The notes beneath the pieces were generated by a model. It saw only the letters and a list, made by a program, of their open reading frames with translations. It was not told the origin of the DNA and made no database searches. DNA of 64,000 nucleotides from NCBI GenBank assembly GCA_030674185.1, contig JAPXFY010000015.1, positions 25,999,543-26,063,542 on the forward strand. The letters are read 5' to 3'. Below are positions 9,575 through 20,300 of the stretch, in pieces. The stretch comes from Monoplex corrugatus. Taxonomy: Eukaryota > Mollusca > Gastropoda > Littorinimorpha > Ranellidae. A program made the position numbers and the translations under genes. Each line of letters starts with the position of its first letter. Within the stretch, counting starts at the first letter, position 1.

Positions 9575-10304
9575 TAAATAAAAATTCTCTCTCCGGTGAA
9601 ACTAGAGAGAGAAAACTCAGAACTCGAGAATTTTAATGAATAAAAGCAGCAGCGTATATCATCAGTAAGACAATGACAAAATATCAACAATAATACATGT
9701 GTATATATGTAAATAAGAAACAAAGTAAAAACCAATATCGGAAAATGAAAAGAAATGGGTGTCGCCAAAGGCGTTTTTTACAATGTCTTTGGGTGGCGCT
9801 CACTGTGGCGACACGCTCTCCCCTGAGTTCTTTAAAGTGAACTCTGTTTTATGTATCAAATTTCTGTCGAGCCAATATGGGATAGCTTGTACTGACACTC
9901 GTTTTCTATTCATCTGGACATACGAGTCGTACAGTGGATTGCAGTATCGTTTGTTAATTATAGTATTGTCTATTTGACTGAACCACAGAAAGGATCAGAA
10001 ATCTGTTTAATGGCTTGTGTACAAACAAAACTGCCCTTGTGGGTGTGAACGATGCGTGAATGTCAGCGCAAGTGTTTGAGACACCATCCAACCTAGGTTA
10101 TGTAACTATACATGAAAAGAGCGTAGCAGCGGGTCTGCATTTTTTGTTTCGTTTTGAGTAATTAGATGGCGAAGACTTGCAAAAACAGGTGCCTCTCTAA
10201 CCGGGTTCGGAAAACAGAAAGAAAAAAGGGCATTGCACGACGCAAACAACATTTGCAGATAAATGGCACCACTATGAAGCCATCTAACAGACATATCAGA
10301 CATA
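9575..10304. other. No gene recognised; small inverted repeat
   Basis: 'ggtgtcgcc' (9759-9767) faces 'ggcgacac' (9803-9811), a possible small hairpin near 'tttgggtggcgctcactg'. Nothing else is recognised. Confidence 0.35.
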
Positions 10305-10366
10305 TACGATAACCCTGATATGGCTCTATGCAGTCGGCTGGGCTTCAAACAACAAAAACAGTAATC
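10305..10366 (-). repeat. Repeat C, end fragment
   Basis: 'ccctgatatggctctatgca', then 'gtcggctgggcttcaaacaac'. This is the conserved end of dispersed repeat C, read toward its 'ttaaacaacaa' tail. Confidence 0.75.
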
Positions 10367-11258
10367 AGACATATACGATGCAAACAAAAATTACAGTTGA
10401 ATGGCACCTCTATGAGGCCATGATGACAGACACATAAATACTGATACATACTTGGAATATACATGTTCCTGAGCCACAAGAAGATGGATAACTGAAGGAG
10501 TTGTGTGCCATGTAACGGCTTTTATTCTTCTCATGTACATCTGTCTTTACTTAGTATGATCTATTTCTAAGCTCATAAGATCTGTTTTCCACACATGCCC
10601 ACCGTTATTACTGTTACCATGTAATGTTTTACCCACGAAAAAGGTTTCATGTCGTGGGGGAACAACTTTCCATTTGTCAAAAGAGGGGAAAACTGAAGAC
10701 AACAAGTATCTTATGTATGACACAAATTTACGCATGGATTTATGTATGAAAGTAGGATTGTGTTGGAAGTATGACTTGCGTACATTTCATTATGTTAATA
10801 TATGATTGTTTTGTCGATAAATCTAAAAGATCTTGATGAAACAAATTTAGGAAAAAACGCGGGTGCAATGCCAGATTGTCGACCAGACACTGTATTCTCT
10901 ATGTCCTTACATCTTAGCGTGATCGTGTCACGAGTAGTCATAACTAAGTATTTCATAAAACCAAACAATATTTCAAACAATGTCTACTAAGTCTTCAGCA
11001 ACTGCGCGGAACAAAGAGAAAGACTTACAGAACAAAGAGACAGAGATCTAAAGTGGTTGGGACGAGGTGTACAGTTGGGTTGGGTAGTTTAGCAAAAGTA
11101 ATCGGAGAGTTGGGGCAACTATGTTATCTTCCTGTAAACCCGACACATAGGCGGGCCTGTTTGGTTTGGAGACACTCATATACATACACTTGTTTAGCAA
11201 AATAGTTATCTTGGAAGGCAACCAAAATTTCCATAATTTATACACGAGTGGTGATGGT
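10367..11258. other. No gene recognised
   Basis: AT-rich sequence. No repeat copy, RNA gene or protein domain is seen. A short repeated 'acagaacaaagaga' motif lies near 11005-11045. Confidence 0.4.
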
Positions 11259-11279
11259 GTGAGAGAGAGAGAGAGAGAG

Positions 11280-11362
<83 letters not shown>

Positions 11363-11380
11363 TGTGTGTGTGTGTGTGTG
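11259..11380. repeat. (GA)n-(GT)n compound microsatellite
   Basis: GA run at 11261-11282 followed by (GT)n to about 11380. It is preceded by 'ataatttatacacgagtg', which recurs at 11445 before the next GT tract. The two tracts are therefore a small tandem duplication of flank plus microsatellite. Confidence 0.95.
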
Positions 11381-11444
11381 TTCGTTATTTCTTTTTACGT
11401 CTATTCACATATGTGCCTTTAGATGAAAGAAGGGCAAGTAAATG

Positions 11445-11469
11445 GATAATTTATACACGAGTGCTGATG

Positions 11470-11550
<81 letters not shown>

Positions 11551-11571
11551 CGTCTGTCTGTCTGTCTGTCC

Positions 11572-11607
<36 letters not shown>

Positions 11608-11612
11608 GCGAG
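11445..11612. repeat. (GT)n-(CTGT)n compound microsatellite
   Basis: The flank 'ataatttatacacgagtgct' (11445) is followed by (GT)n (11473-11546) and then (CTGT)n (11550-11608). The flank duplicates that at 11234. Confidence 0.95.
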
Positions 11613-11789
11613 CGCGCGCATGTGTGCACGTGCGTAAGGGGGGAAGGCTGGAGTTCTGAGCTTCCAATGACTTCTTACGATTTTTAACTGGCAAAGGCAG
11701 AACATAACTCAGTTAACAATGGAGCCTCAGGGAATCTCTTTAAATTCTGTCTTCCGTATCTCCTTCACTTCTACACACTTTCTTCAAAT

Positions 11790-12395
11790 GGGATATAAAA
11801 AAAATATATACTCTCCTAAAACTGCAACAAATGACACGTTAAGTCCCCAAACTCAACCGTTTTCTGTACACCTTCCATTCAGAAGAGGATAGGATTACGA
11901 ACAAGCCACATATCTTTAGCCAAAACGGCGTCAAGAACTGAAAAATATGATATCATAAAGAAATACACTGTTGACATTTGTAATCCTTATCAGAACAGTG
12001 CAAAGACCTTACGACAATGCAGGCTATTTTTGATCGGTAAAGTTACGCCCGTGCATTTGTATCAAGTTTAACCATTAAAGACCCACTTACAAACAGTTAG
12101 GACATAGTTCGCCGACTCCTATGAATAAAGAAGCAACAGATGAAAGGACTTTTATACAGATGTCTTGATAACGTCACTCGACACTTGGGATGCCCCTGAT
12201 TGCCAAAACTAACAGTCTCTTGCTTACGTGGTGGATCTGCTAACAGTTACCTCAAATTACAGGTGTCTCTGGTATCTGAAAATTAAACATGTCAACCTCA
12301 GGTACTGAGGAAGGTAATAGGTTGTCAACATCTTGGACTTTATTTTTTAATACTTCAACGGCAGACGTGTCAAACACTCTTTGGCGGCTATAATT
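11790..12395. repeat. Segmental duplication, copy 1
   Basis: Aligns over about 600 bp with 14760-15345. Shared blocks include 'aactgcaacaaa', 'gtatcaagtttaaccatta', 'aagaagcaacagatgaaagg', 'atacagatgtct', 'gataacgtcactc', 'gttacctcaaattacagg' and 'ggcagacgtgtca'. It is diverged and has many indels. No open frame is conserved between the copies. Confidence 0.75.
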
Positions 12396-12402
12396 ATATT
12401 AC

Positions 12403-12451
<49 letters not shown>

Positions 12452-12690
12452 TACACATGCATACACACACGCACACACATACACGCGCACACACACACAT
12501 ACACATGCATACACACACGCACACACTACACACGCGCACACACAGACACACACACGCACACACAGACACACGCACGCACGCGCACACAAACACACACAGG
12601 CACGACACACACACACACACAGAGGCAGGCGTGCAGAAAGGACAGACAGACAGATGGGCAGACACACAAACGGACAGACAGAGACAGTGA
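12403..12690. repeat. (AC)n and variant microsatellite block
   Basis: Pure AC (12403-12447) passes into AC with at/cg interruptions and then (ACAG)-rich DNA to about 12690. A G-run follows at 12708-12722. Confidence 0.95.
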
Positions 12691-12722
12691 AAGAGACAGA
12701 AAGGCTGGGGGGGGGGGGGGGG

Positions 12723-13141
12723 ACTACAATACAAGACTACTCTTCGAGATCTTCTTGTCTTTTTTCAACAACTATGATTACCTCTCCAACTGACACAAAA
12801 GTCAAGCTCGTAGATTCCATTTCCATCCTGACATAAACTTACCAGTAGCGGACCCAGACCTGGACCCTGCTTTACGCCACGGAGTACAACAAAATGACTG
12901 TGTAGTGCGTTGTTTGATAAGAACAGCTGTCAACAAGACAGACGTGACACAAACCGAAACACAAAGAGCAGAGGGAGGGCAGGAGCAAAACCATCCACCA
13001 TCATGAATTCATCAGCAGAGAAAGTCTGCACGTTTGACCAGTGTGTAACCCAAGCGATAGGTTCAACAAGTTTGCAACGGGTGGATCTGAAACGAGAGGC
13101 AAACCAAGGAAGACTTTGATTCATTCATTCATTATTACTGT
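12723..13141. other. No gene recognised
   Basis: Unique-looking sequence ending in 'attcattcattcattattactg', which matches the outer flank of repeat C ('ttattattgttgttt'). The MITE sits at its TTAA. Confidence 0.4.
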
Positions 13142-13379
13142 TTAACCCTTTGATTCCCGCACCCTATCTACTAACTGCAAAAACTTAACCCTTTGACTCC
13201 ATCAGCCTACTTACACCCACACCCACCCACCCACACACACACTCACGCGCGCGAGCGAGCGCAGGCACGCAACAAAAAACACACGCCCCACATACATACA
13301 CACGCACACACACGCACGTGCACACACACACGCACGCACACACACACACACACACGCACACACACACGTGACAGAGAAC

Positions 13380-13410
<31 letters not shown>

Positions 13411-13452
13411 GAGAGAGAGGGAAAGAGAGAGAGAGTGTGTGTGTGTGTGTGG

Positions 13453-13528
<76 letters not shown>

Positions 13529-13614
13529 GTGAGCCAAAAGGTTGAGTTTTTGCTTTGCCGGCATGATTGACAATGCAGGTTGCTGGTGACAGGATGCGGG
13601 AGTTAAAGAGTTAA
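13142..13614. mobile_element. TTAA MITE copy M2 with microsatellite-filled centre
   Basis: Left end TTAACCCTTTGATTCCCGCA (13142), right end ...GCGGGAGTTAAAGAGTTAA (13614). Both internal arms are present ('ctgcaaaaacttaaccc' and 'gagtttttgctttgc'). The palindrome centre is replaced by (CA)n 13213-13370, (GA)n 13381-13434 and (GT)n 13435-13531. Outside the TTAAs the flanks join as repeat C ('attattactgtTTAA' + 'AGCCCCACCGACTGC'), so the element sits at the TTAA in repeat C's end. Confidence 0.8.
13213..13531. repeat. (CA)n-(GA)n-(GT)n microsatellite
   Basis: A near-symmetric inverted arrangement: CA-rich, then GA-rich, then GT-rich, with CG-containing interruptions in the left part. It lies at the symmetry centre of MITE M2. 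Confidence 0.95.
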
Positions 13615-14115
13615 AGCCCCACCGACTGCACAGAGCCACATCAGGACTATTGAAAAAAATACAGGAAAAGAAAATTAAATACACATATCAATCATTGCCC
13701 GCACATAATCTAAGGATACGCCCCTAATGTTGATCATTCCGTCCAATTTATCACCAGAAGATTTCAAAAACTAACCTAAATACAAATGTTTTCATAACTA
13801 AGGACAATGAAACATACATAAAAATACCTAAATTACCAAAAATTGTTCCTGTACATCACATTTCCTTAGTGCCAAATATGCACTTAATATATGTACCCAA
13901 TTATCAATCCTAAAAGAAAGTATGTAAGGCCGCTGTCTCGAACAATACAGGTGAATGAACCAGCAAGGCAGAAAATGACAGGAGGAAATGACAGAAAGGA
14001 AAAGAACAAGGCGGAAACAAAGAGAGTTACAGAAAAGAGGAAATTTCCAGCAAAGTTTCCAGAAGGTGGGGATACCATTCCTACTGAAAGAGCCCCCGGC
14101 ATCCCCACGGAGGTA
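13611..14115 (+). repeat. Repeat C, copy 1
   Basis: Conserved order: 'ccgactgcacagagccacat', 'ttaaatacacatatcaat', 'taatctaaggatacgcccct', 'ttgatcattccgtccaattt', 'cctaaattacc', 'atgcacttaatatatgtacc', 'caggtgaatgaaccagcaag', 'gacagaaaggaaaagaac' and 'agagcccccggcatcccc'. About 500 bp, no conserved frame. Probably a non-autonomous element; class unknown. Confidence 0.8.
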
Positions 14116-14359
14116 AAGACTTTGATCGACAATGTGAAAAGACTTTGATGGCACACAAGCCTTTCTCTTCTTCAGGCCATCCACTGGTTGCTGACTGTCA
14201 ATTCTATTTTCCTGCAGCATCTAGGACCGCATTGACGGATGGGTAAACAGACGAAGGAAAAAAGGAAGATATATCTTCTTATGTATAAATACACGTAGTC
14301 ATGGCCTAACTGAAGGTTTTCTCATACATTTCGGATTAAAATATATATATAAGGGGATA

Positions 14360-14720
<361 letters not shown>

Positions 14721-14759
14721 GTCACATTGTGTTTACTACTCCCCCTTTTCTAGAAACAC

Positions 14760-15345
14760 CTTTAAGTTAACGTCATGCTGTTTTAAAAACTGCAACAAAC
14801 GACATGCAAGCTCTCTAAACAGTTTCACGCACACATAGACTAGCACCCTTTCAAGAGGGATGTCATTACGAAAAGCTATACATCTAAATACAAACAGACA
14901 CAATACAAACTTTGATATGGCAAAGAAAAGCACTTCTAATATTTGTAAGTTTTAACATGATACTGACAAGACCTTTCAACAAAGCAAAGCATGTTTTATC
15001 AGAAAAAGTTACGCCGTGCATTAGTATCAAGTTTAACCATTAAGACCCAGGTAAATCAGTTCGGACAGAGGTCGGCAAATCCTATGAATACAAAGAAGCA
15101 ACAGATGAAAGGACTTCTATACAGATGTCTCGATAACGTCACTCAGAGACTTTGGATGCCCAGGACTGCTGAGACTAACAGCTTCTTACCTTCGTGATGG
15201 ATCTGCCAAGAGTTACCTCAAATTACAGGGGACCGTTTTATCTGAATATGCAAGATGTCAATCTGAGGTGCTGAGGGAGGTAACAGGTTGTCGACAGTCG
15301 TCTGTCTTGACCTTCGTTGGCAGACGTGTCACACACCTCTGGGTG
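14760..15345. repeat. Segmental duplication, copy 2
   Basis: Partner of 11790-12395 (see there). The best-preserved part is 15000-15240. It lacks the (AC)n that ends copy 1. Confidence 0.75.
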
Positions 15346-15761
15346 GCATGTTTTGGGTTTTGTTTTTCAAAGACAGGGGACACCCACTGTCAATGATTAT
15401 CAGCTGCTGTTGTGAGTTGTTCCCAACTGGATTTATCGTTGGTCTGTTTTCAATTAAAGAGGACATGTCGAGGACGGTAAGATTAGGGGATGGGAGGGGG
15501 GAGGGGATGAGAAGTCAGGAAGTTTGACTCGGTTCACGATTCACAATGTCTGGACAGGTGTTACATATTCATTGTGGTTTAGAGTAGCCCAGGGGTTTCC
15601 ATTTCCTCATGGTGATAAAATATGCATACAGAAAAAGAGGGAGACAGGGGGAGAGGTAGGGAGGGAGAGACAGAGGGAGAGACACAGACGTGCATGCGTA
15701 CGTATATACGTACGTACGCACATACATACATACGTACGTACATACATTCAGTTCAGATAAG
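15346..15761. other. No gene recognised; GA and TACG tracts
   Basis: GA-rich patch at 15630-15690, then (TACG)/(ACAT) tetranucleotides at 15693-15745. No coding sequence is recognised. Confidence 0.5.
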
Positions 15762-15820
15762 TTCATATTGCTTATAGCCCAGCCGACTACTAGAACCATA
15801 TCAGGGCTACCACCACGTCA
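15762..15820 (+). repeat. Repeat C, end fragment
   Basis: 'tatagcccagccgactacta', then 'gaaccatatcagggct'. Only the terminal 60 bp of repeat C. Confidence 0.7.
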
Positions 15821-16079
15821 AAAACGACAACCCGGTTAAGATAAAAGACAACAGTTAAAACCCATGCTCACCGTTAACCTTGGAAGTCTAAAATGCAAAT
15901 AAAGAAAACCAGACATAAAATCATATCAGGTGAAAACGTACATACATTCATGCATGCATACACACTGACAGACAGACAGACACATATACACAGACTGACA
16001 GGCATACACACATATCTTTCCACGTCAAATCAAATAATCTCCCTTTGTAATTTTTTTTCTTGGCTTTCTGAAATTCATG

Positions 16080-16435
16080 CTGGGATTTGAGGTCTTTTGA
16101 CCACCACGTCAGTCCGTTCTGAATTTTGCCATAAAGAATGGTTATCTGCCCCTACCTGTCAACGTCATAGGAGATGTTTGTGCAAGATTGCGCCAGTCGA
16201 TTAAGCAGTCACCCATCTATGGACGACCACAAATACAGCTTCAGTCAGATGTGCCATTAAATTTGTTTCCTGATCCAGGATTTGAGATCTTTTGACCTCC
16301 ACGTCATCATGTCCGCACCCTGGGAGGGAACAAGGGGGAGGTGGAGGGGGCGGTTGTCTGCCCCTGTCTGACAGACACCGTGGTGAAGACAGACGCTTGT
16401 GCAAGATTGCGCCAGTCCGTTTAGCATCCACCGGG
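16080..16435. repeat. Imperfect ~195-bp direct duplication
   Basis: 'gggatttgaggtcttttgac', then 'accacgtca', 'tctgcccct' and 'gtgcaagattgcgccagtc' occur in order at 16080-16200 and again at 16277-16417. The second copy carries an extra G-rich insert (16320-16360). Confidence 0.8.
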
Positions 16436-16454
16436 GTATGGTAGTCTGCAAGGT

Positions 16455-16828
16455 TCGTAAAGGGATATGACGATTTTTAATCTTAAAAAAGGAAGACGAA
16501 GAAGAAAAAGAAAAGGAAGAATAATTCAGAATAAGCACAATTTCACCATACCAGAATCTTAAAAGAGAAAGAGGAAGAAGAAAAACAAAAGCAAGAACAA
16601 AGAAAAGCAAGAAAATCTCAGAATAAGCACAATTTACCATGCCAAAACTTTAAAAGAGGAAGAAAAAAAGCAGGAATAATCTCAGAATATGCACAATAAG
16701 AAAAAGCAGGAATAAGCTCAGAATATGCACAATTTCCCATACCAGAACCTTAAAAGAGGAAGAGGAAGAAGAAACAGAAAAGCAAGGATAACCTCTGAAT
16801 AGGCACAATTTGCCATGCCAGATCGAGT
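16455..16828. repeat. Purine-rich tandem repeat (~75-110 bp unit)
   Basis: 'cagaataagcacaattt', 'accat(a/g)ccagaa', 'cttaaaagag' and a GAA/AAG-rich filler recur four to five times with variable filler length. Minus-strand open frames here are Phe/Leu/Ser-rich and not credible genes. Confidence 0.8.
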
Positions 16829-17173
16829 GGATCACAACTGATACATTATCATAATTTCAGTATAATTCCATTTATTGTCATTTTTGCCTACATCAAAAAA
16901 GACAAAAAAAAAGACCCGGTGAATATTAATCTTGATGGCAACTGAAGACAGCTACATTTATATTGTGGAAGATACAACCGTCAACGAGAAATCAATTTTG
17001 CTTCCGAACTAGTTACCTTTGTTTATTTGTCTTTTGTTGTTCGTTTTGTTGTTTGTTTTTATTTGTTTGTCGTTTTAACAGTTGTTGTCTCATCATGTGT
17101 ATTAGTTCTCCAATTAGCAATTGAAAACAGCTGGCCTGTTGATCTCTTTAAGAAGTGAAATTACCGTCGTTTG
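16829..17173. other. No gene recognised
   Basis: AT-rich sequence with a loose TTTG-rich patch (17025-17075). Confidence 0.4.
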
Positions 17174-17322
17174 CTTCGGTACGATGGCCTGTTCTTTTTT
17201 AGAGGATCAAAATGTTCTAAATGTTGATAGAGCTGTGGCATCCATCGTGTTATGATAGCCTGTTCTTTTTAAAGGATTGAAATGTTCTAAATGTTGATAG
17301 TGCTGTGGAATTCATCATGTGT
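17174..17322. repeat. ~77-bp direct duplication (2 copies)
   Basis: 'gatggcctgttcttttt', 'aaatgttctaaatgttgata' and 'gctgtgg' recur at about 77 bp spacing. The second copy runs into (GT)n. Confidence 0.85.
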
Positions 17323-17334
17323 GTGTGTGTGTGT

Positions 17335-17399
<65 letters not shown>

Positions 17400-17406
17400 T
17401 GAGTGA

Positions 17407-17483
<77 letters not shown>
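17321..17483. repeat. (GT)n microsatellite adjoining a LINE 3' end
   Basis: About 160 bp of GT with GA/TT interruptions. It abuts the reverse-complemented LINE tail 'cgttcgttgcttgattt' at 17484. Confidence 0.97.
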
Positions 17484-17485
<2 letters not shown>

Positions 17486-18273
17486 CGTTCGTTGCTTGAT
17501 TTAACGTCTTTTCACTATAAGTGATATTAGACGAGGAAAAATGGCATGGAGGATGAAATAAGGGGGGAGGGGGGGTGGAGGGGAGAGGGGAACAGAGTAA
17601 GGGACGTAAAAAAAATTAAAAGGAAGCGGCAAGGTCTTAAGAAAAAGGATATGGATGAACAGAGAAATGAAACTAGAACAACACTAACATCAATAATGTA
17701 ACAGAAAAATCGTCATAAAAACAAAACAAAACAAAAATAATCATAATTATAATAATAATCTTAAAGTAACGCATTAACAGGACTGTGAACCAATGATTCT
17801 GAAATTTTAACTAACAAAACTTGATCCGATACTACTTCTTTAAAATGCGTTTCAAGATAGATTCCTTGTGTAAACGTCTTTGGTAAAAAGGAACGAAGCT
17901 TTCTGCAGTAAAACAAACAGTGATACAATGTGAATTGTTCGCCGCAAATACATAAAACGTTACAATATTTTGTTTTCAAAGCGTTCAGTTGAATGCGAAA
18001 ATATGTCATAACAATTAATCTCAAATGATATAACGAGGAATACTGCAAGTTTTTACAGATATTTTGAACTGAAAGTTTGATTCTTTTTTGAGACACAAAT
18101 TTTTCATTTAAATGTTCATGAAATCGAATCCATGATGCTAATTCTAGCGAGTTGTAAGCTTCTATTACCGAGGTGTTAACATGTAATTCTATGGAATTTT
18201 CAGAATGGAGGGCACCGGATTTAGCTGCTCTGTCAACTACGTTGTTGCCATGAAGACCAACATGAGAAGGCAC
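17484..18273 (-). mobile_element. I-like LINE 3' end (RNase H fragment plus tail)
   Basis: Minus strand: an RNase H-type ORF remnant (18273 to 17761), then a short 3' UTR, then the terminal 'taatatcacttatagtgaaa', 'gacgttaaatcaagcaacg', 'aacgaac' and (AC)n. The same terminal ~50 bp stands alone at 28189-28238. The element is cut at 18273, exactly where the inverted copy of the 76-bp satellite begins. Confidence 0.75.

Positions 18274-18276
<3 letters not shown>
17761..18276 (-). pseudogene. LINE RNase H C-terminal domain fragment
   Basis: 171 codons are open. They begin with 'VPSHVGLHGNNVVDRAAKSG', the last RNase H motif of LINE polyproteins, where His5 and Asp15 are the expected catalytic positions. 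A C-terminal CxCG...H....C zinc knuckle follows (Cys109, Cys111, His119, Cys124). RNase H plus this knuckle is typical of I-clade and related LINEs. The preceding RT and endonuclease are missing. The apparent start Met lies at the truncation edge, so it is not a real initiation site. Confidence 0.75.
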
Positions 18277-18492
<216 letters not shown>

Positions 18493-18594
18493 ACTTTTAT
18501 GTTTGAATTCTACGTCTTAAAAATCTATCACTAAGACACATTACGTGTTGTTTGTCTCTCCCGATTATGATTTCCCGTCAAGTTTTGCCATTTG

Positions 18595-18687
18595 ATTGCT
18601 CCTGTATAGAGAGATGAAGCAAGGACATCGCGAACAGGAAAGACCACAAAACCGATAACAGGGTACTCCGAAGGCCAGCCTCATCAG
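18595..18687 (+). pseudogene. LINE C-terminal fragment (RTE-like, Gly-His block)
   Basis: The translation reads 'YREMKQGHREQERPQNR', a stop, then 'TPKASL'. It matches the 58110 fragment 'LYGKLRQGHRDQGRPPKSYKD'. This Y(G)xL..GxR..GRP.kxyKDtlK block is common just upstream of the C-terminal zinc finger in RTE-like LINEs. Short and broken. Confidence 0.55.
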
Positions 18688-19250
18688 CTTTTATTGTTAT
18701 TGTTGTTTAAAGCCCAGCCGACTGCGTAGAGCCATGTCAGGGCTGTAACCACATAAAGACATACAAAACTTCAACAGAAACAAAAACAGGGGAGAAAAAA
18801 AGAAAAGAAAACTAAGTACAAATATCAATGCATTCGCGCACATAATCTAAGGAGATGCCCCTGGTGTTGACCACTCCGTTCAATTTATCGCACATGGGGA
18901 TTTAAAAAACAAACCTGAATACAAATTTAAACATAACAAAGGACACTAAAACATAAAAAACAGGCCTAAATTACCGAAATCCGCTTCCGCATATCTCACC
19001 TCCTGGAGCCAAAAATGCACTTAGTATATGTACCGAACTATCAATCCTAAGAGAAAGTACGTAAGACTTTATCGAAAACATACAGGTGAATTGACCAGCA
19101 AGGTAGAAAATGATAGGAAGAAATGACAGAAAGCAAAGGAACAAGGCAGAAACAAAGACAGTGACAGAACAAAGGAAATTTCTAACACAGAATTTCTAGA
19201 AGGTGGGGATACTATTTATACTGAAAGAGCCCCCGGCATGCCCAAGGGGG
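18688..19250 (+). repeat. Repeat C, copy 2 (near full length)
   Basis: Runs from 'ttgttgtttaaagcccagcc' to 'gagcccccggcatgcccaag', in the same order of blocks as copy 1. It is the cleanest plus-strand copy, about 560 bp. No conserved reading frame. Confidence 0.85.
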
Positions 19251-19282
19251 GAGCCTGTAGAAGATAATGTGCTTCCAGGTTC

Positions 19283-19875
19283 CAGGATAATAATAATAAT
19301 AATTATTATTAATATTATTATTATTATTATTACAGCATTCATACGGCTCCAAATCTTGACGATTCAAATCAAAATGCACTCACGCACCAGGCATACGCAT
19401 ACAATCGACAAAGACCACCTTACAATATTTAATACACTGCGGAGGGAAAACAGTATTTGTAGAATTCATTGTTGGGGAAAAAAAGATGTTTTGTAATTGG
19501 ATTTAAACACAGAAATAGAAGGTGTGAGGCGAAGGCAGAGCTGAAGTCTGTTCCAGGCTGACGGTCCTGAGACAGCAAGACGACTCTGGCCAACACTTGA
19601 TAGTTTAAGTCTAGGGACCTGAAGGGAAAAGGATGTCTGAAGCTGAGCGCAAGCTGTGAGTTGGTGTATAAATGTTGAAGTTGTCGCGAAGATATGATGG
19701 AGCAGACTGGTGAATAGATTTGTAACACAAGGTATTCAGCTTATATTCAGTTGGGTTTTTTTTAAACAGGCAACAAGTGAAGAGAGCGAAGGAAAGGACT
19801 GATATAATCAAACTTTTTCTGTCTGAGGACAAGACGAGCAGCTATGATCGATCTTGACCCTACATGAAGACTTAC
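19283..19875 (-). mobile_element. Diverged CR1/L2-type LINE 3' end
   Basis: Minus strand coding traces 'AARLVLRQKKFDYISPFLRS' and then, after a frame change, 'YKLNTLCYKSIHQSAPSYLR', 'HSLRSASD' and 'FFPNNEFY'. These align with 'HISPLLAQLHWLPV...YKLDIMCYKSL' of the 1.4-kb copy. The 3' terminal motif (gcactttgatttgaatcgtcaagatttgg in pieces) and an (ATA)n tail at 19287-19333 follow. It is an older family member than the 1.4- and 41-kb pair. Confidence 0.7.
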
Positions 19876-20005
19876 ACCAGATGCTAAAGACAAGTGTGCA
19901 TACTGATCTGTCAGATCAACGGAACAGTCCATCATAAGTGATATCGTTTGAGGCTTCGAAATTTTGTCAATGTCATCAGCAAGTTTTCAACATTTCAGCT
20001 GGCAA

Positions 20006-20300
20006 ATGACAGAAAGACTTTTGCAGGTAGTGATTTCTTAACTGGTAATGCAAATGGTACAAACGGTTATCATCATTACGGATGTTGCATTTTAATATAC
20101 ATTTGCATGATATAGAAATGGCTAAACGGTATGATTAATAACATTTGCATGATAGATATGGCTAAACGTTGTATATTAAAATGGCAAATCCGTAATGATG
20201 ATAACGTTGTACCATTTGCATGAATAATAGCTAACGGCCTTTAATATTTATAAAATGCAAATCCGTATATGATAACGGTTTGTCATTTGAATTAATAGAA
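20006..20300. repeat. Left edge of the 76-bp satellite with inverted, decayed units
   Basis: Starts with the flank and forward unit that is duplicated inverted at 18274-18352. It then holds two to three degraded units in reverse orientation ('atttgcatgata', 'atggctaaacg', 'aaatccgtaatgatgataac'). Orientation switches to forward at a perfect 22-bp palindrome (20291-20312). Confidence 0.85.

Noticed and set aside
8266..9636. 456-codon plus-strand open frame
   Set aside because: It encodes almost only Phe, Leu and Ser because the DNA is TTTTC/TCTTC. Other frames are equally open. It has no gene-like composition.
12381..12836. 151-codon His/Thr frame, and similar frames in (CA)n tracts (3834, 45746, 51544)
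   Set aside because: Dinucleotide repeats give His-Thr or Cys-Val frames by composition alone.
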